This document shows positions 1 through 8,970 of a DNA stretch of 64,000 nt, one piece after another. The translations under genes were made by a program, and so were the position numbers. The stretch is from Erysipelotrichaceae bacterium (GTDB taxonomy: Bacteria; Bacillota_I; Bacilli_A; Erysipelotrichales; Coprobacillaceae). The stretch spans positions 35,217 through 99,216 of the forward strand of contig JAJQFG010000038.1 of the NCBI GenBank assembly GCA_021201315.1, read 5' to 3'. Position 1 is the stretch's first letter. Every line of letters starts with the position of its first letter. The notes below the pieces were generated by a model, which saw nothing but the letters and a program-made list of their open reading frames with translations, was not told the DNA's origin and ran no database searches.

Positions 1-948
1 AATGTAAAAGAAGATGAAGTTATTTTAAATATAGGTAGTTTAGAAGCTGAAGGTATTATTAGAAAACATGAAATGGTGTCTCAATATGATTATCGTATTG
101 GTGATACTTTACAAGTTAAAGTAATATCTAAACATATTGAAGAAGGTAAGATTTATGTGGCTCATCGTAAATTATTGGTTGAAGCAGGGCTTAAGACATT
201 AGAAGAAGCTTATGAAAATCAAACTGTTTTAACTTCTAAGGTTGATGAGATTACTAAAGGTGGATTAATTACTTATTATGAAAGAAATCGTGTATTTATT
301 CCTGCTAGTTTAATTTCAGATAAATTCATTAAGGATTTCTCATCTTATCAGGGTAAAGAAGTTTCTTATGTGATTAGTGAATTTAATGTATCAGGACATC
401 GTATTATTGGTGATTGTAAACAAGTTATTATCGCTGAACAAGAAGCTAAGAAGCAAGCCGCTTTAGAAAAACTTTCAATGGGTGATCGTGTTGAAGGTAG
501 AGTAAAGAAGATTACAAGTTTTGGAGCTTTCGTTGATTTAGGCGGTATTGATGGATTACTTCATATTTCTGAAATGTCTTGGGGTCAATTAGATGATATT
601 AAGAGTATTATGAAAGTTGGCGATCAGATTAAAGTATTGATTAAGAATATTCAAGGAGATAAGATTTCATTATCTTTGAAATTCTCTGAAGATGATCCAT
701 GGAATACAGCTCAAGAAAAATATGCAATTGGAACAAATGTAGATGGTAAAGTAGCTAGAATGACTGGTTATGGTGCATTTATTGAATTAGAACCTGGTAT
801 TGATGGTTTGCTTCATGTATCTCAAATTTCTAATGAATATGTAGAATCTCCAGCTGATGTATTATCTGTTGGTCAAGAAATTACTGCTAAGGTTATTGAT
901 TTTGATGAAATCAAACATAAAATAAGCTTAAGCATGAAAGCAGTTTAG
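1..948 (+). CDS. S1-domain RNA-binding protein (ribosomal protein S1 homologue), 5' end outside window
   Basis: The reading frame is open from base 1, so the start lies to the left; 315 C-terminal residues are visible. It holds the end of one S1-like OB fold, a divergent second one, and two well-conserved S1 motifs in the last 160 residues, seen as the GAFVDLGGIDGLLHISEMSW and GAFIELEPGIDGLLHVSQIS type strands, each closing with a KISLS(L/M)K strand. Firmicute RpsA homologues carry four such repeats and bind mRNA on or near the 30S subunit. A strong terminator follows directly. An IspH-S1 fusion or another S1 protein cannot be excluded without the N-terminus. Confidence 0.85.
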   Translation, partial: NVKEDEVILNIGSLEAEGIIRKHEMVSQYDYRIGDTLQVKVISKHIEEGKIYVAHRKLLVEAGLKTLEEAYENQTVLTSKVDEITKGGLITYYERNRVFIPASLISDKFIKDFSSYQGKEVSYVISEFNVSGHRIIGDCKQVIIAEQEAKKQAALEKLSMGDRVEGRVKKITSFGAFVDLGGIDGLLHISEMSWGQLDDIKSIMKVGDQIKVLIKNIQGDKISLSLKFSEDDPWNTAQEKYAIGTNVDGKVARMTGYGAFIELEPGIDGLLHVSQISNEYVESPADVLSVGQEITAKVIDFDEIKHKISLSMKAV

Positions 949-977
949 AGTTATCCGCATATTGCGGATAACTTTTT
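949..977 (+). terminator. Rho-independent terminator after the S1 protein
   Basis: A 10-bp perfect stem (AGTTATCCGC with GCGGATAACT), five-base loop and T-run begin at the stop codon. Confidence 0.9.
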
Positions 978-1004
978 GTAATAAGATGTTAAGGAGGGAC
1001 AATC

Positions 1005-1766
1005 ATGGCCTATGTTTATAATGAATATGATGAAAATCAAGTCAAAAAAACATTAAAGAAAAGAAAAAAGAAAAAACTCAAAAAAAGAATTAAAGTCATT
1101 ATTGTCCTATTTGTTATTATATGTATTGCAGGATACTTTTTTAGTGACTTATCAAGAGTAAGAACAATTAAGATAACAGGTAATGATTATACAACTGAAG
1201 AAGAAGTTAAAGAAGCAATTGATGTTAATGAAACTTATATATATTTTTTAGTGGATAAATCAGAAGTTGAAGAACAAGTAGAAACACTACCTGCAGTTAA
1301 AAGCGCAAAGGTTTCAATTGGTTTATTTGGCGGTATGACGATTAAAATTACTGAAGCTGAAGCTATTGCTTATGCTTCAATAGATGGTCAATATTATATG
1401 ATCAACGATGCAGGTAAAATTGTAGAAATCAGTAATGAAGAAGCCAATGATTTTAAACTATTAACTTATGTACAAGACTTCACTTCTGAAGAAATGTTAT
1501 CTGAATTTGCGAAACAATATAAAGACGTACCAAGTTTAATGCAAAATGAAATTAGTGACATTGTTTTATCACCTCAGTCAGCAGATGAAACAAGACTACA
1601 ATGTATCACTAAAGAAGGTAGATATATTTATATTAGAATAGAAGACCTTGCGAGTCGTTTAAGTGATGATCAATTTAACTATGAATTATATAAATCTACA
1701 TATAGTGATAAATGTACTTTTAGTATTGAAGGCAACTATATTTATATGTCTGAAGATTGTGAGTAG
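1005..1766 (+). CDS. divIB: cell division protein DivIB/FtsQ
   Basis: A 253-residue bitopic membrane protein. Residues 1-27 are very basic (KKRKKKKLKKR), residues about 28-48 form one membrane helix, and about 50-120 are a POTRA domain (VRTIKITGN...EEEVKEAI...) followed by the beta domain typical of FtsQ/DivIB. The family joins FtsL/DivIC at the septum and regulates septal wall synthesis. The start is set by AAGGAGGG at 990-997. It is followed after 8 bases by the phosphofructokinase gene. Length and topology fit the family; sequence identity is low, as is usual for DivIB. Confidence 0.85.
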   Translation: MAYVYNEYDENQVKKTLKKRKKKKLKKRIKVIIVLFVIICIAGYFFSDLSRVRTIKITGNDYTTEEEVKEAIDVNETYIYFLVDKSEVEEQVETLPAVKSAKVSIGLFGGMTIKITEAEAIAYASIDGQYYMINDAGKIVEISNEEANDFKLLTYVQDFTSEEMLSEFAKQYKDVPSLMQNEISDIVLSPQSADETRLQCITKEGRYIYIRIEDLASRLSDDQFNYELYKSTYSDKCTFSIEGNYIYMSEDCE

Positions 1767-1774
1767 GTGACATA

Positions 1775-2734
1775 ATGAAAAAGATTGCAGTACTAACTTC
1801 TGGTGGCGATGCCCCAGGAATGAATGCAGCCATACGTGCAGTCACACGTGTAGCAAGTAAAAAAGGTTTAGAAGTTTATGGTGTCATAGATGGCTACCAA
1901 GGACTTGTGAGAGGAAACATGAAAGTATTAGAAAATCAGGATGTTTCGGAAATACTAAGTCGTGGTGGAACCATTTTGGGTTGTGCCCGTTTACCTGAAT
2001 TCAAACAAAAAGAAGTTCAACTTCAAGCTATAAAACAACTACATAAACATGATATTGAAGGATTGATTGTGATAGGTGGTGATGGTTCTTATAGAGGGGC
2101 TTATGAATTAAGTCAATTAGGATTGAGTTGTGTTGGCATTCCTGGAACCATTGATAATGATATTAATGGCACTGATGAAACCATTGGATTTCATACAGCT
2201 TTAAATAACATTGTTGATGCTGTCAATAAACTAAGAGACACATCAAGTTCTCATCATCATTGTTTTGTGATTGAAGTCATGGGTAATAATAAGGATAGTT
2301 TAGCCTTATATTCTAGTATTGCTTGTGGTAGTGAATTCATTATCACAAAGAATACTGGTTATGATGAAGACTATATTGTTAAAATGATGGACTACTATGA
2401 AAGAACACAAAATAAAAGACATGCTATTATTATCGCAAGTGAAAAGATTATAGATGTTGAAAAACTAGCACAACGTATATCTAATGAAACAGGGTTCTCT
2501 GGTAGATCGATTGTTTTAGGTCATATTCAAAGAGGTGGCTCTCCAGTTCCAGAAGATCGTATTCTAGCTTCACAAATGGGCCAATATGCGGTTGATTTGT
2601 TATTAGATAATATGAGTGGTTATTGTGTATGTAAGAGGGATAATCATATTGTTGGTAGACCTATTATTGAGGCACTTAATGATGTGAATGAAATACAGGA
2701 TCAAATGTATCAATTGTTTTACGAAATTGTATAA
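1775..2734 (+). CDS. pfkA: 6-phosphofructokinase (PfkA family) with substituted active-site arginines
   Basis: 319 residues, the normal PfkA length. ATP site motifs GGDAPGMN (10-17) and GGDGS (101-105) and the catalytic PGTIDND (123-129, D127 as general base) are intact, as is the distal GHIQRGGSP. Numbering runs exactly with E. coli PfkA up to here, and at two positions that are arginine in E. coli the protein has H162 and N171. In E. coli R162 reaches across the dimer interface to fructose-6-phosphate, and R171 sits in the MGR motif. Adequate catalytic residues remain, so it is probably an ATP-dependent sugar-phosphate kinase, but substrate or allostery may differ from housekeeping Pfk. It sits in a short run with divIB and a membrane protein. 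Confidence 0.85.
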   Translation: MKKIAVLTSGGDAPGMNAAIRAVTRVASKKGLEVYGVIDGYQGLVRGNMKVLENQDVSEILSRGGTILGCARLPEFKQKEVQLQAIKQLHKHDIEGLIVIGGDGSYRGAYELSQLGLSCVGIPGTIDNDINGTDETIGFHTALNNIVDAVNKLRDTSSSHHHCFVIEVMGNNKDSLALYSSIACGSEFIITKNTGYDEDYIVKMMDYYERTQNKRHAIIIASEKIIDVEKLAQRISNETGFSGRSIVLGHIQRGGSPVPEDRILASQMGQYAVDLLLDNMSGYCVCKRDNHIVGRPIIEALNDVNEIQDQMYQLFYEIV

Positions 2735-2743
2735 GGAGTTATT

Positions 2744-3109
2744 ATGAGAAAAGAACATGCTCCTAGAGATCTACTTCTAGGTATTATATTATTTTGTATA
2801 GGGGTATATATTATTTTTAAAAATACGTATGTACGTACTTTTTGGGGATTCTATCTTGGTGGACATCGTGTTTCTAGTGGTTTGATATTTTTACCTTTAT
2901 TGATTGGTATTGTCTGGAAAGTGATTAAACCTAAATCTTTTATTCCTTATATTTTGATAGTTATAAGTGTCATTGGTATTCTATTATCAATATTAATGAA
3001 TATTACTATTTGGTTTACAAGTACAAGTTTGATTGATTTTGTATTGATGTTTGGAACAGTATCTGTTGGTTTAGGTTTGATAATTAAAGCGTTGATTGAA
3101 AGCAAGTGA
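2744..3109 (+). CDS. small polytopic membrane protein of unknown function
   Basis: 121 residues with a basic N-terminus and four hydrophobic segments (about 10-26, 45-58, 66-88 and 95-117). I do not recognise the family. The gene starts 9 bases after pfkA, with GGAG at 2733-2736 overlapping the pfkA stop, so the two are co-transcribed. A terminator overlaps its stop codon. Confidence 0.6.
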   Translation: MRKEHAPRDLLLGIILFCIGVYIIFKNTYVRTFWGFYLGGHRVSSGLIFLPLLIGIVWKVIKPKSFIPYILIVISVIGILLSILMNITIWFTSTSLIDFVLMFGTVSVGLGLIIKALIESK

Positions 3110-3123
3110 AAACTTGCTTTTTA
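3099..3123 (+). terminator. Rho-independent terminator
   Basis: A 9-bp stem (AAAGCAAGT with ACTTGCTTT) closes on a GAAA tetraloop and runs into T residues. It contains the stop codon of the preceding gene. Confidence 0.88.
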
Positions 3124-3133
3124 TATATATAAA

Positions 3134-3216
3134 ATGTGATATATTTCGCACATTTTATATTGACGTATATATGAGCATGTGATATTATTTTAACATAAGT
3201 GAGAAATATATCACAT
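3134..3216 (+). promoter_or_regulatory. promoter flanked by a long-range inverted repeat (candidate XRE operator)
   Basis: The promoter is TTGACG (3160-3165), 17-bp spacer, TATTAT (3183-3188). It is flanked by a perfect 14-bp inverted repeat: ATGTGATATATTTC at 3134-3147 and its complement at 3203-3216. A third, direct half-site ATGTGATAT lies inside the spacer at 3177-3185. A second dyad, TATAAAATGTG (3128-3138) with CACATTTTATA (3149-3159), covers the upstream edge. The XRE regulator two genes down is the natural candidate to bind here. Confidence 0.75.
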
Positions 3217-3229
3217 GGAGGAAAATATT

Positions 3230-3625
3230 ATGAAAGATAAAGAACCAATGAAGTTTTTAGATGCTTATCATTTTGAACATACATTTAGTGGCTTTGTATG
3301 GATTTTAATCGGTATATTAGAATTTTTACCAGGTAGTGAATTTATTGATATGATTATTACTATATTAGCAATTATTGGTATTATATGTTTATCTGTAACT
3401 CATTTTAGAAAAAGAGAAATGGAAGATGAAATGGCTACACAACATATTAATGAAGCTAATACAATGACTTTGAGTATTGTTGTACTTTTGCTTTGTATGT
3501 TTGCTGTTGCATTGCAATGGTTTGAAAATACGATAGAAGCCACAACTATTATTCCAATCATTTTAGGTACTATTGAATTCTTTCAAGGTGTATTCTTTTG
3601 GTGTTTTGAAAAGTATGGTGAATAA
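3230..3625 (+). CDS. membrane protein paired with an XRE regulator
   Basis: 131 residues. The start at 3230 was chosen over the ATG at 3215 because GGAGG at 3217-3221 is 8 bases upstream of it. Four hydrophobic segments are visible (about 18-34, 41-60, 79-98 and 107-126). The next gene, 2 bases downstream, encodes a minimal HTH regulator. Such membrane-protein/XRE pairs are common in Bacillota, but I cannot name a function. Confidence 0.65.
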   Translation: MKDKEPMKFLDAYHFEHTFSGFVWILIGILEFLPGSEFIDMIITILAIIGIICLSVTHFRKREMEDEMATQHINEANTMTLSIVVLLLCMFAVALQWFENTIEATTIIPIILGTIEFFQGVFFWCFEKYGE

Positions 3626-3627
3626 AT

Positions 3628-3834
3628 ATGCCAAAACTTAAAACAAGAATTCATGAATTAAGAAAAGAACGAAACATGCAGCAAGCTGAACTTGCAAAGC
3701 TTGTAGGTGTTAGAAGAGAAACAATAGGTAATTTAGAGAATGGAAAATATAATCCATCGCTTAAATTGGCGATGGATATAGCAAAAGTATTTGATAAAAC
3801 TGTAGAAGAAATATTTATATTTGAAGATGAATAA
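3628..3834 (+). CDS. short XRE-family HTH transcriptional regulator
   Basis: 68 residues that are almost all a Cro/CI-type HTH: the pattern [20 protein letters not shown] then [19 protein letters not shown] is a classic five-helix fold. There is no sensor domain. It is translationally coupled to the upstream membrane protein and is probably an autoregulator acting on the dyads at 3134-3216. A terminator overlaps its stop. Confidence 0.85.
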   Translation: MPKLKTRIHELRKERNMQQAELAKLVGVRRETIGNLENGKYNPSLKLAMDIAKVFDKTVEEIFIFEDE

Positions 3835-3853
3835 GCAGGTTTTCCTGCTTTTT
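3833..3853 (+). terminator. Rho-independent terminator
   Basis: 7-bp stem AAGCAGG/CCTGCTT with TTTT loop and a T-tail, overlapping the stop of the XRE gene. Confidence 0.85.
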
Positions 3854-3937
3854 ATGATATCAAAATTGTACTTTATGATGAAAAACTTTACTTCGAAAAT
3901 CTACTATGTAAAATTTTCTAAAAGGGAGGTTTTTTCA

Positions 3938-5977
3938 ATGATTCAATTAAATCATATAACACTTATCTTCGATAAGATGATATTTGATAATATTTCAATT
4001 ACTATAACTTCTGGACATTTTATTTCTATCGATGGGGAAAGTGGGTCAGGGAAATCCACACTTATTAAATTAATATTAGGACAAATTCATAATTATGATG
4101 GAGATATCTTATATGATGATAAAATATTAGATGATCAACAAAGAGATAAATATATTCAAAATTATATATTTTATATTGATCAAATGGGAAATTATTTTCC
4201 TAATATGACCATTAAAGAGCATTTTAAGTTTTATAGTGAATTATATCATATAGATAACTATGATATAAATACTTATCTTCATAAAGTTAATTTGGATGAT
4301 ATTGATATTAAGAAATCGCCTGAATATTTATCTACTGGCGAAAGAAAGAGATTTATCTTAGCTTTAGCTTTAATGGTCAACAAAGATATCATCATGATAG
4401 ATGAACCTACTGCTTCTTTAGATGCTACTAGTAAAACAATTATACTTAATGTATTAAAAGAACTTGTTAATAATGGAAAAACTGTCCTTGCCTCAACGCA
4501 TGATCAGACAGTATTAGATGTAAGCGATAAAATATATATCATTAAAGACAAGAAACTTACACTAAAAAAAGATTGTGAATATACAGAAATGATATCTCAT
4601 CCCTTACAAATGTATAAAGTATCTTATCATAAATATAAAAACAATAAGATAAGATTATTTAATGCTTTTCTTATTATATTAGAATGTCTATGTTTGATTA
4701 TGATATCCTTATCATCTTCTAAAGTTGTAGGTTATATAAATTTTATCAATGAAGAATATGCTGCAACGAATAGCAGTGGACTCATTCTTTATAAGGATCT
4801 AAATGGAGATAATGAAGAAATTTCAAGTGATTCTAATTTTATTGATACACAAGCAATTATAAGTGATGAAGAATTATCAGAAATATCAAAGGTTGATGGT
4901 ATTAAAAATATTGATTTAAATTATCGTTTTTATATTAGCCAAGGGGATCCTATAGAAATTCAGGTTTTAGATGAAAATAATAATGTCATAGTCGAAAGTG
5001 ATAATGATTATACATACGAAGATGGTTTGACATTACATACCGAAATTATTATACAGTCTTACCATCCTTATCAAAATATTAAACATAATGGACAAACAAT
5101 ATCAGGTATCTATATTAGTGAGGAATTACAAAAGCATTTGAATTATGATATTCATAACGTTACACTCAAATTAATAGATAATATAGGCTATGATATAGAA
5201 ATATGTACATCCTTAAATCCTATCGCAATTTCCAGGGATATATTGAATAACACACAGACTAAAGTGTTATATACATTAGAAAATATAAAATGGTATGAAG
5301 AAAATAGTACTTATCTTGGTGAAATAGAATTTGAAATTGCAGGAACATTGTTATCAAATGAATATGATGTTTCTGATGATTATACTTTGGGTTATAGTAG
5401 TCAATATGTGATATATATGCCTGCTGATGAGGTAAAAGCTCTTTATGATAAATATTATGATGGAGAAGGGGAACCATATCATCCACGTGCATATTTTGTC
5501 TATTGTGAAGAAGGTATGAGTGATTCTGTTAAACAAAATATTGAAGCTATGGATTCATCATATCATGTTTATTATCAAAGTAATGGTATTGATTCAGCAT
5601 TACAATTCTTTGATCTAGAATCTATCATGACTTTAATATCAAATACCTTAATCATTTCTATTATATGTTTTGTATGTACATTATGTTTAGGAATTTATTC
5701 TATTTATCAGCGTCGACATGAAATTTCGCTATTAAAAAATAATGCCTTAACGCAATATATTCCATCTTATTATCGAAAAGACTATATCATTAATACTTTC
5801 GTATGTTTATTATTATCTGTAGTAGGTTTAATCATTACATATAACTATATTTATTTCGATTATGGTATAACATATATCTTTGTATGGATAGCAACATCGT
5901 TGATTGTAGCATTAATGATATATTTGATTGAAAGATATGCTATTAAAGTGATATTAGAAAAGGATTATTCAAAATGA
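3938..5977 (+). CDS. MacB-like ABC protein: ATPase fused to FtsX-type permease (first of a pair)
   Basis: 679 residues. The start at 3938 follows AAAGGGAGG at 3921-3929; the frame is open 117 bases further upstream but has no ribosome site there. Residues 1-215 are an ABC ATPase: Walker A GESGSGKST, Q-loop glutamine in IDQMGN, signature LSTGE, Walker B IIMIDEPT, H-loop STHDQ. A membrane helix follows near residue 250, then a large extracytoplasmic domain (about 275-555) and three C-terminal helices (about 570-670). This is MacB topology in one chain. The stop overlaps the start of a second protein of the same design by 4 bases, implying a heterodimer. The substrate is unknown; such transporters often handle peptides or lipoproteins. 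Confidence 0.85.
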   Translation: MIQLNHITLIFDKMIFDNISITITSGHFISIDGESGSGKSTLIKLILGQIHNYDGDILYDDKILDDQQRDKYIQNYIFYIDQMGNYFPNMTIKEHFKFYSELYHIDNYDINTYLHKVNLDDIDIKKSPEYLSTGERKRFILALALMVNKDIIMIDEPTASLDATSKTIILNVLKELVNNGKTVLASTHDQTVLDVSDKIYIIKDKKLTLKKDCEYTEMISHPLQMYKVSYHKYKNNKIRLFNAFLIILECLCLIMISLSSSKVVGYINFINEEYAATNSSGLILYKDLNGDNEEISSDSNFIDTQAIISDEELSEISKVDGIKNIDLNYRFYISQGDPIEIQVLDENNNVIVESDNDYTYEDGLTLHTEIIIQSYHPYQNIKHNGQTISGIYISEELQKHLNYDIHNVTLKLIDNIGYDIEICTSLNPIAISRDILNNTQTKVLYTLENIKWYEENSTYLGEIEFEIAGTLLSNEYDVSDDYTLGYSSQYVIYMPADEVKALYDKYYDGEGEPYHPRAYFVYCEEGMSDSVKQNIEAMDSSYHVYYQSNGIDSALQFFDLESIMTLISNTLIISIICFVCTLCLGIYSIYQRRHEISLLKNNALTQYIPSYYRKDYIINTFVCLLLSVVGLIITYNYIYFDYGITYIFVWIATSLIVALMIYLIERYAIKVILEKDYSK

Positions 5978-7713
5978 TTACATTAGATCATATTCATCTT
6001 AAATATAAGACAACGCTTATTGAAGATGGTCATATGGATATACCATATGGCTATATAACCTTAATATGTGGAGAAAGTGGATCAGGGAAAACAACATTAT
6101 TAGAAACAATAGGTTTATTAACAGATATTACATGTTCTTATAGATTTGATAATAATGAATTAAAAGGTATCAATCAAATCAAAAAATCACAGATCATGCA
6201 AAATGATATTGCTTTTATCTTTCAGGATATTTATCTGTTTGAACATATGTCATTAAAAGAAAATATCTTATTTTATGCGAGAATAGCGCATAAAGAAATA
6301 AATGATGATATGATTTATGAATATATGAATCATTTATCTTTATATCTAGATATCAATACAGATGTTAAAACAATGTCAATAGGAGAAAGACAAAGGTTGA
6401 CTATCCTATGTGCCATGATGAAAGATGCCAAGCTTTTTATCTTTGATGAACCTACAGCTTATTTAGATAATGAAAATAAGATACTTGTCTTTGAAATTAT
6501 AGAATATTTATCAAAAACATTACACAAAATAGTACTGATAGCTAGTCATGATGACTTTATGATTCAAAGAGCAGATCGCATTTATAAAATAGAAAACCAG
6601 CAGTTAAATCTTATCAAAGACAACTTATATACTATTGAAAATAAAAAACAAGTTGAACAAATAATACCTTATATTAATGATTACTATCACAAAATTAAAT
6701 CACATACTCAATCTATGATTAATATCATGATAGCTATTGTTTTAGGTATCGTTGTTGGATTATTTTCGTTTTCACTCATATATAGTTATGATTATTATTA
6801 CGGTTCACAGGATAAGCTTGTAATCATATTAAATAATGAAATAAGATTAGTAAGAAAAGATGATAAAACCTTAGAAACAAAGGATTATAATACTGTTGCT
6901 TATGATTTAATGAATCTTAATGTATATCAATATTATCAATGTGATGATATGATAAGTATCGATAATCAAATATATGATGTAACAGTTATTCCTTATTATT
7001 CTTTTGAAAACTATGATAATAATCTTTATAAAGATTTTGGTGACGGGGATTGCATTGTGAGTTATGAGCTTTATCGTGAAACAAACTGTCATGAAGTTAT
7101 ATTAAATGATATAACTTATAGTGTGAAAGGTGTTATTTCACCAAGCAGCACAAATATTAATTGTATTTATATTGATAATGATACATTTAATCAAATATAT
7201 GATGTTAGTTTTATGAATTTTAGTTATATCATTGTTCAACTAAGAACAATGGATGATATAGAGTATGTTGTAGAAAATTTATCATCAGATTATGAAATTG
7301 TTTCAGATATTGATATTTTTGCAAGAGTCAATATGATTAAAGATTTTAATCCTTTATATCTTGTCATATTCGAGGTTGTTATTATGTTGTCCTATTTTAT
7401 TTATAATATCTATGTTTTATATGATAACAAGATAAGTATGATGTTACTTAAGGTATGTGGCTATCAAAATAAACGATTATGCCAACTTAATTTTATGGAT
7501 AAGTGGAAGACATATATCGTGATGTTATTGTTAAGTATCTTTGTAGCAAATATATTGATAGTTATTTATGATATAGCTGATTATATACTGATTATTAATG
7601 GACTTATACTTATTCATATATTATTATTTATAATCATAGAATTTATGATATATTTCATATTTTTATCTTATCATACACCAGTTATGTTGCTTAGAGGTGG
7701 AAAAAGAAGATGA
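5974..7713 (+). CDS. MacB-like ABC protein: ATPase fused to FtsX-type permease (second of a pair)
   Basis: 579 residues. The N-terminal ABC ATPase has Walker A GESGSGKTT (residues about 33-41), Q-loop IFQD, signature MSIGE, Walker B LFIFDEPT and H-loop ASHD. A helix at about 245-265 is followed by a shorter extracytoplasmic domain and three C-terminal helices. Gene order, the ATGA overlap and shared topology make it the partner of the protein before it. Both signature motifs lack the usual second glycine (LSGGQ), though they keep enough of the loop to be functional. A sensor-kinase/regulator pair is encoded convergently next door. Confidence 0.83.
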   Translation: MITLDHIHLKYKTTLIEDGHMDIPYGYITLICGESGSGKTTLLETIGLLTDITCSYRFDNNELKGINQIKKSQIMQNDIAFIFQDIYLFEHMSLKENILFYARIAHKEINDDMIYEYMNHLSLYLDINTDVKTMSIGERQRLTILCAMMKDAKLFIFDEPTAYLDNENKILVFEIIEYLSKTLHKIVLIASHDDFMIQRADRIYKIENQQLNLIKDNLYTIENKKQVEQIIPYINDYYHKIKSHTQSMINIMIAIVLGIVVGLFSFSLIYSYDYYYGSQDKLVIILNNEIRLVRKDDKTLETKDYNTVAYDLMNLNVYQYYQCDDMISIDNQIYDVTVIPYYSFENYDNNLYKDFGDGDCIVSYELYRETNCHEVILNDITYSVKGVISPSSTNINCIYIDNDTFNQIYDVSFMNFSYIIVQLRTMDDIEYVVENLSSDYEIVSDIDIFARVNMIKDFNPLYLVIFEVVIMLSYFIYNIYVLYDNKISMMLLKVCGYQNKRLCQLNFMDKWKTYIVMLLLSIFVANILIVIYDIADYILIINGLILIHILLFIIIEFMIYFIFLSYHTPVMLLRGGKRR

Positions 7714-7728
7714 TTAGTCATCTTCTTT
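7703..7728. terminator. bidirectional terminator between convergent ABC and kinase genes
   Basis: An 11-bp stem (AAAGAAGATGA/TCATCTTCTTT) with TTAG loop spans both stop codons. The minus-strand side runs into TTTTT. Confidence 0.82.
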
Positions 7729-8970
7729 CAATAATACTATGAGTTCTATTTGATTATCAGTTTCATTGAGTTTCATTCTTTTGATAAAATTTTGTTTATA
7801 TTTAGGAATAACAATTGATTGATTATTTATTGTAGTTGTTAATTTAAGCGTTAAATAAGATTGATGTTCATATAATTGTATATCAAAATGTTTGGTTTTA
7901 GTAGTATATTGAACAAATATATCGATACAATCACGAATAATTGTGAGAACTTCTCTATCTTTTAAAAGGCAATTATCCATACTTTGGATGATTGTCTTTA
8001 TATTATATCCAGATTTTTTGAGATCATGAATATAATTTAATATCAAATAATCAAAATATACATTATCATTTGTGAATGTTAATGAGGGTGTTTGATATTT
8101 ATGAAGGTTTTTATCTATTAATTGATTGATGGATTTAAAATCATTTTTATTAGCTAAATCTTGAATGCTTTTTAAAATATAAAACATATCATGTTTATCT
8201 TGAGATATTTGATAGGATAGTTTATTGATTTCTTTATAATTCCTTTCTAAATATTGGCTTTTAATGAGTTCGGTGTTGATCATAAGGTGGTTTTGATATT
8301 CACGTTGCATATTAAAAAAGAATATAATAAAAGATATAAAAACAATCATAAATAGGAATAATAAGCTATATATCTTAATGGTTCTATAATAATGATAATA
8401 AATAAATTCATATAAGATAGAAAATGCATTAAGAAACGCAAAAGCAAATATGCTAAAAGAATACCAATAAGGCGTATTATCAATATTATTGAGTTGAATA
8501 TGAATTTTAGAATGATATTTGAAAAAAAGATGCATCAATAATATAAATAATAACGTAGATAATATAAACATAGCTATTATATAAGCTGAGCCTTGTTCCC
8601 TTATATAATAAGGTGCAATTGATGTAATCAATGATAAATTCATTAAAGATATAGTATTCACAAATGTTTGAAGTGTTAATAATAATGTAGGTATAATACA
8701 ATATTTGATGTTCCATTTCTTTAATGTGAGCATATTGATAATTATGATTGTACCTATTTGAAAGAATATCAGTAAACTCGTATTAAAATAAAAGTAATTG
8801 TATAAGTAGGATTCTAAAGCACATAGTAATGAAATAAAAATAGTAGGAATATATTTATGAGGAGCATTTAATAATTTAAAGTTATATATTCCTATGATAA
8901 ACATATTTATAATAGGTAGCATAATATCCACTTCACCCATATTCAAATATAATGTATCTAAGTAACTCAT
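7714..8970 (-). CDS. GHKL-type (AgrC-like) membrane sensor kinase with a degenerate ATPase domain
   Basis: 418 residues. Six or seven hydrophobic segments fill residues 15-220, then a cytoplasmic part begins with a dimerisation helix carrying the presumed phosphoacceptor H260 (SQDKHDM). In the expected ATP-binding region the N-box is not recognisable: TIIRDCIDI occupies 343-351 with no NxxxNA pattern, and no glycine-rich G box is visible. It follows the LytTR regulator gene with a 4-base overlap. By position and fold it is an AgrC-type kinase, but it may bind ATP poorly or act as a phosphatase or scaffold. Confidence 0.72.
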   Translation of the reverse strand: MSYLDTLYLNMGEVDIMLPIINMFIIGIYNFKLLNAPHKYIPTIFISLLCALESYLYNYFYFNTSLLIFFQIGTIIIINMLTLKKWNIKYCIIPTLLLTLQTFVNTISLMNLSLITSIAPYYIREQGSAYIIAMFILSTLLFILLMHLFFKYHSKIHIQLNNIDNTPYWYSFSIFAFAFLNAFSILYEFIYYHYYRTIKIYSLLFLFMIVFISFIIFFFNMQREYQNHLMINTELIKSQYLERNYKEINKLSYQISQDKHDMFYILKSIQDLANKNDFKSINQLIDKNLHKYQTPSLTFTNDNVYFDYLILNYIHDLKKSGYNIKTIIQSMDNCLLKDREVLTIIRDCIDIFVQYTTKTKHFDIQLYEHQSYLTLKLTTTINNQSIVIPKYKQNFIKRMKLNETDNQIELIVLLKEDD

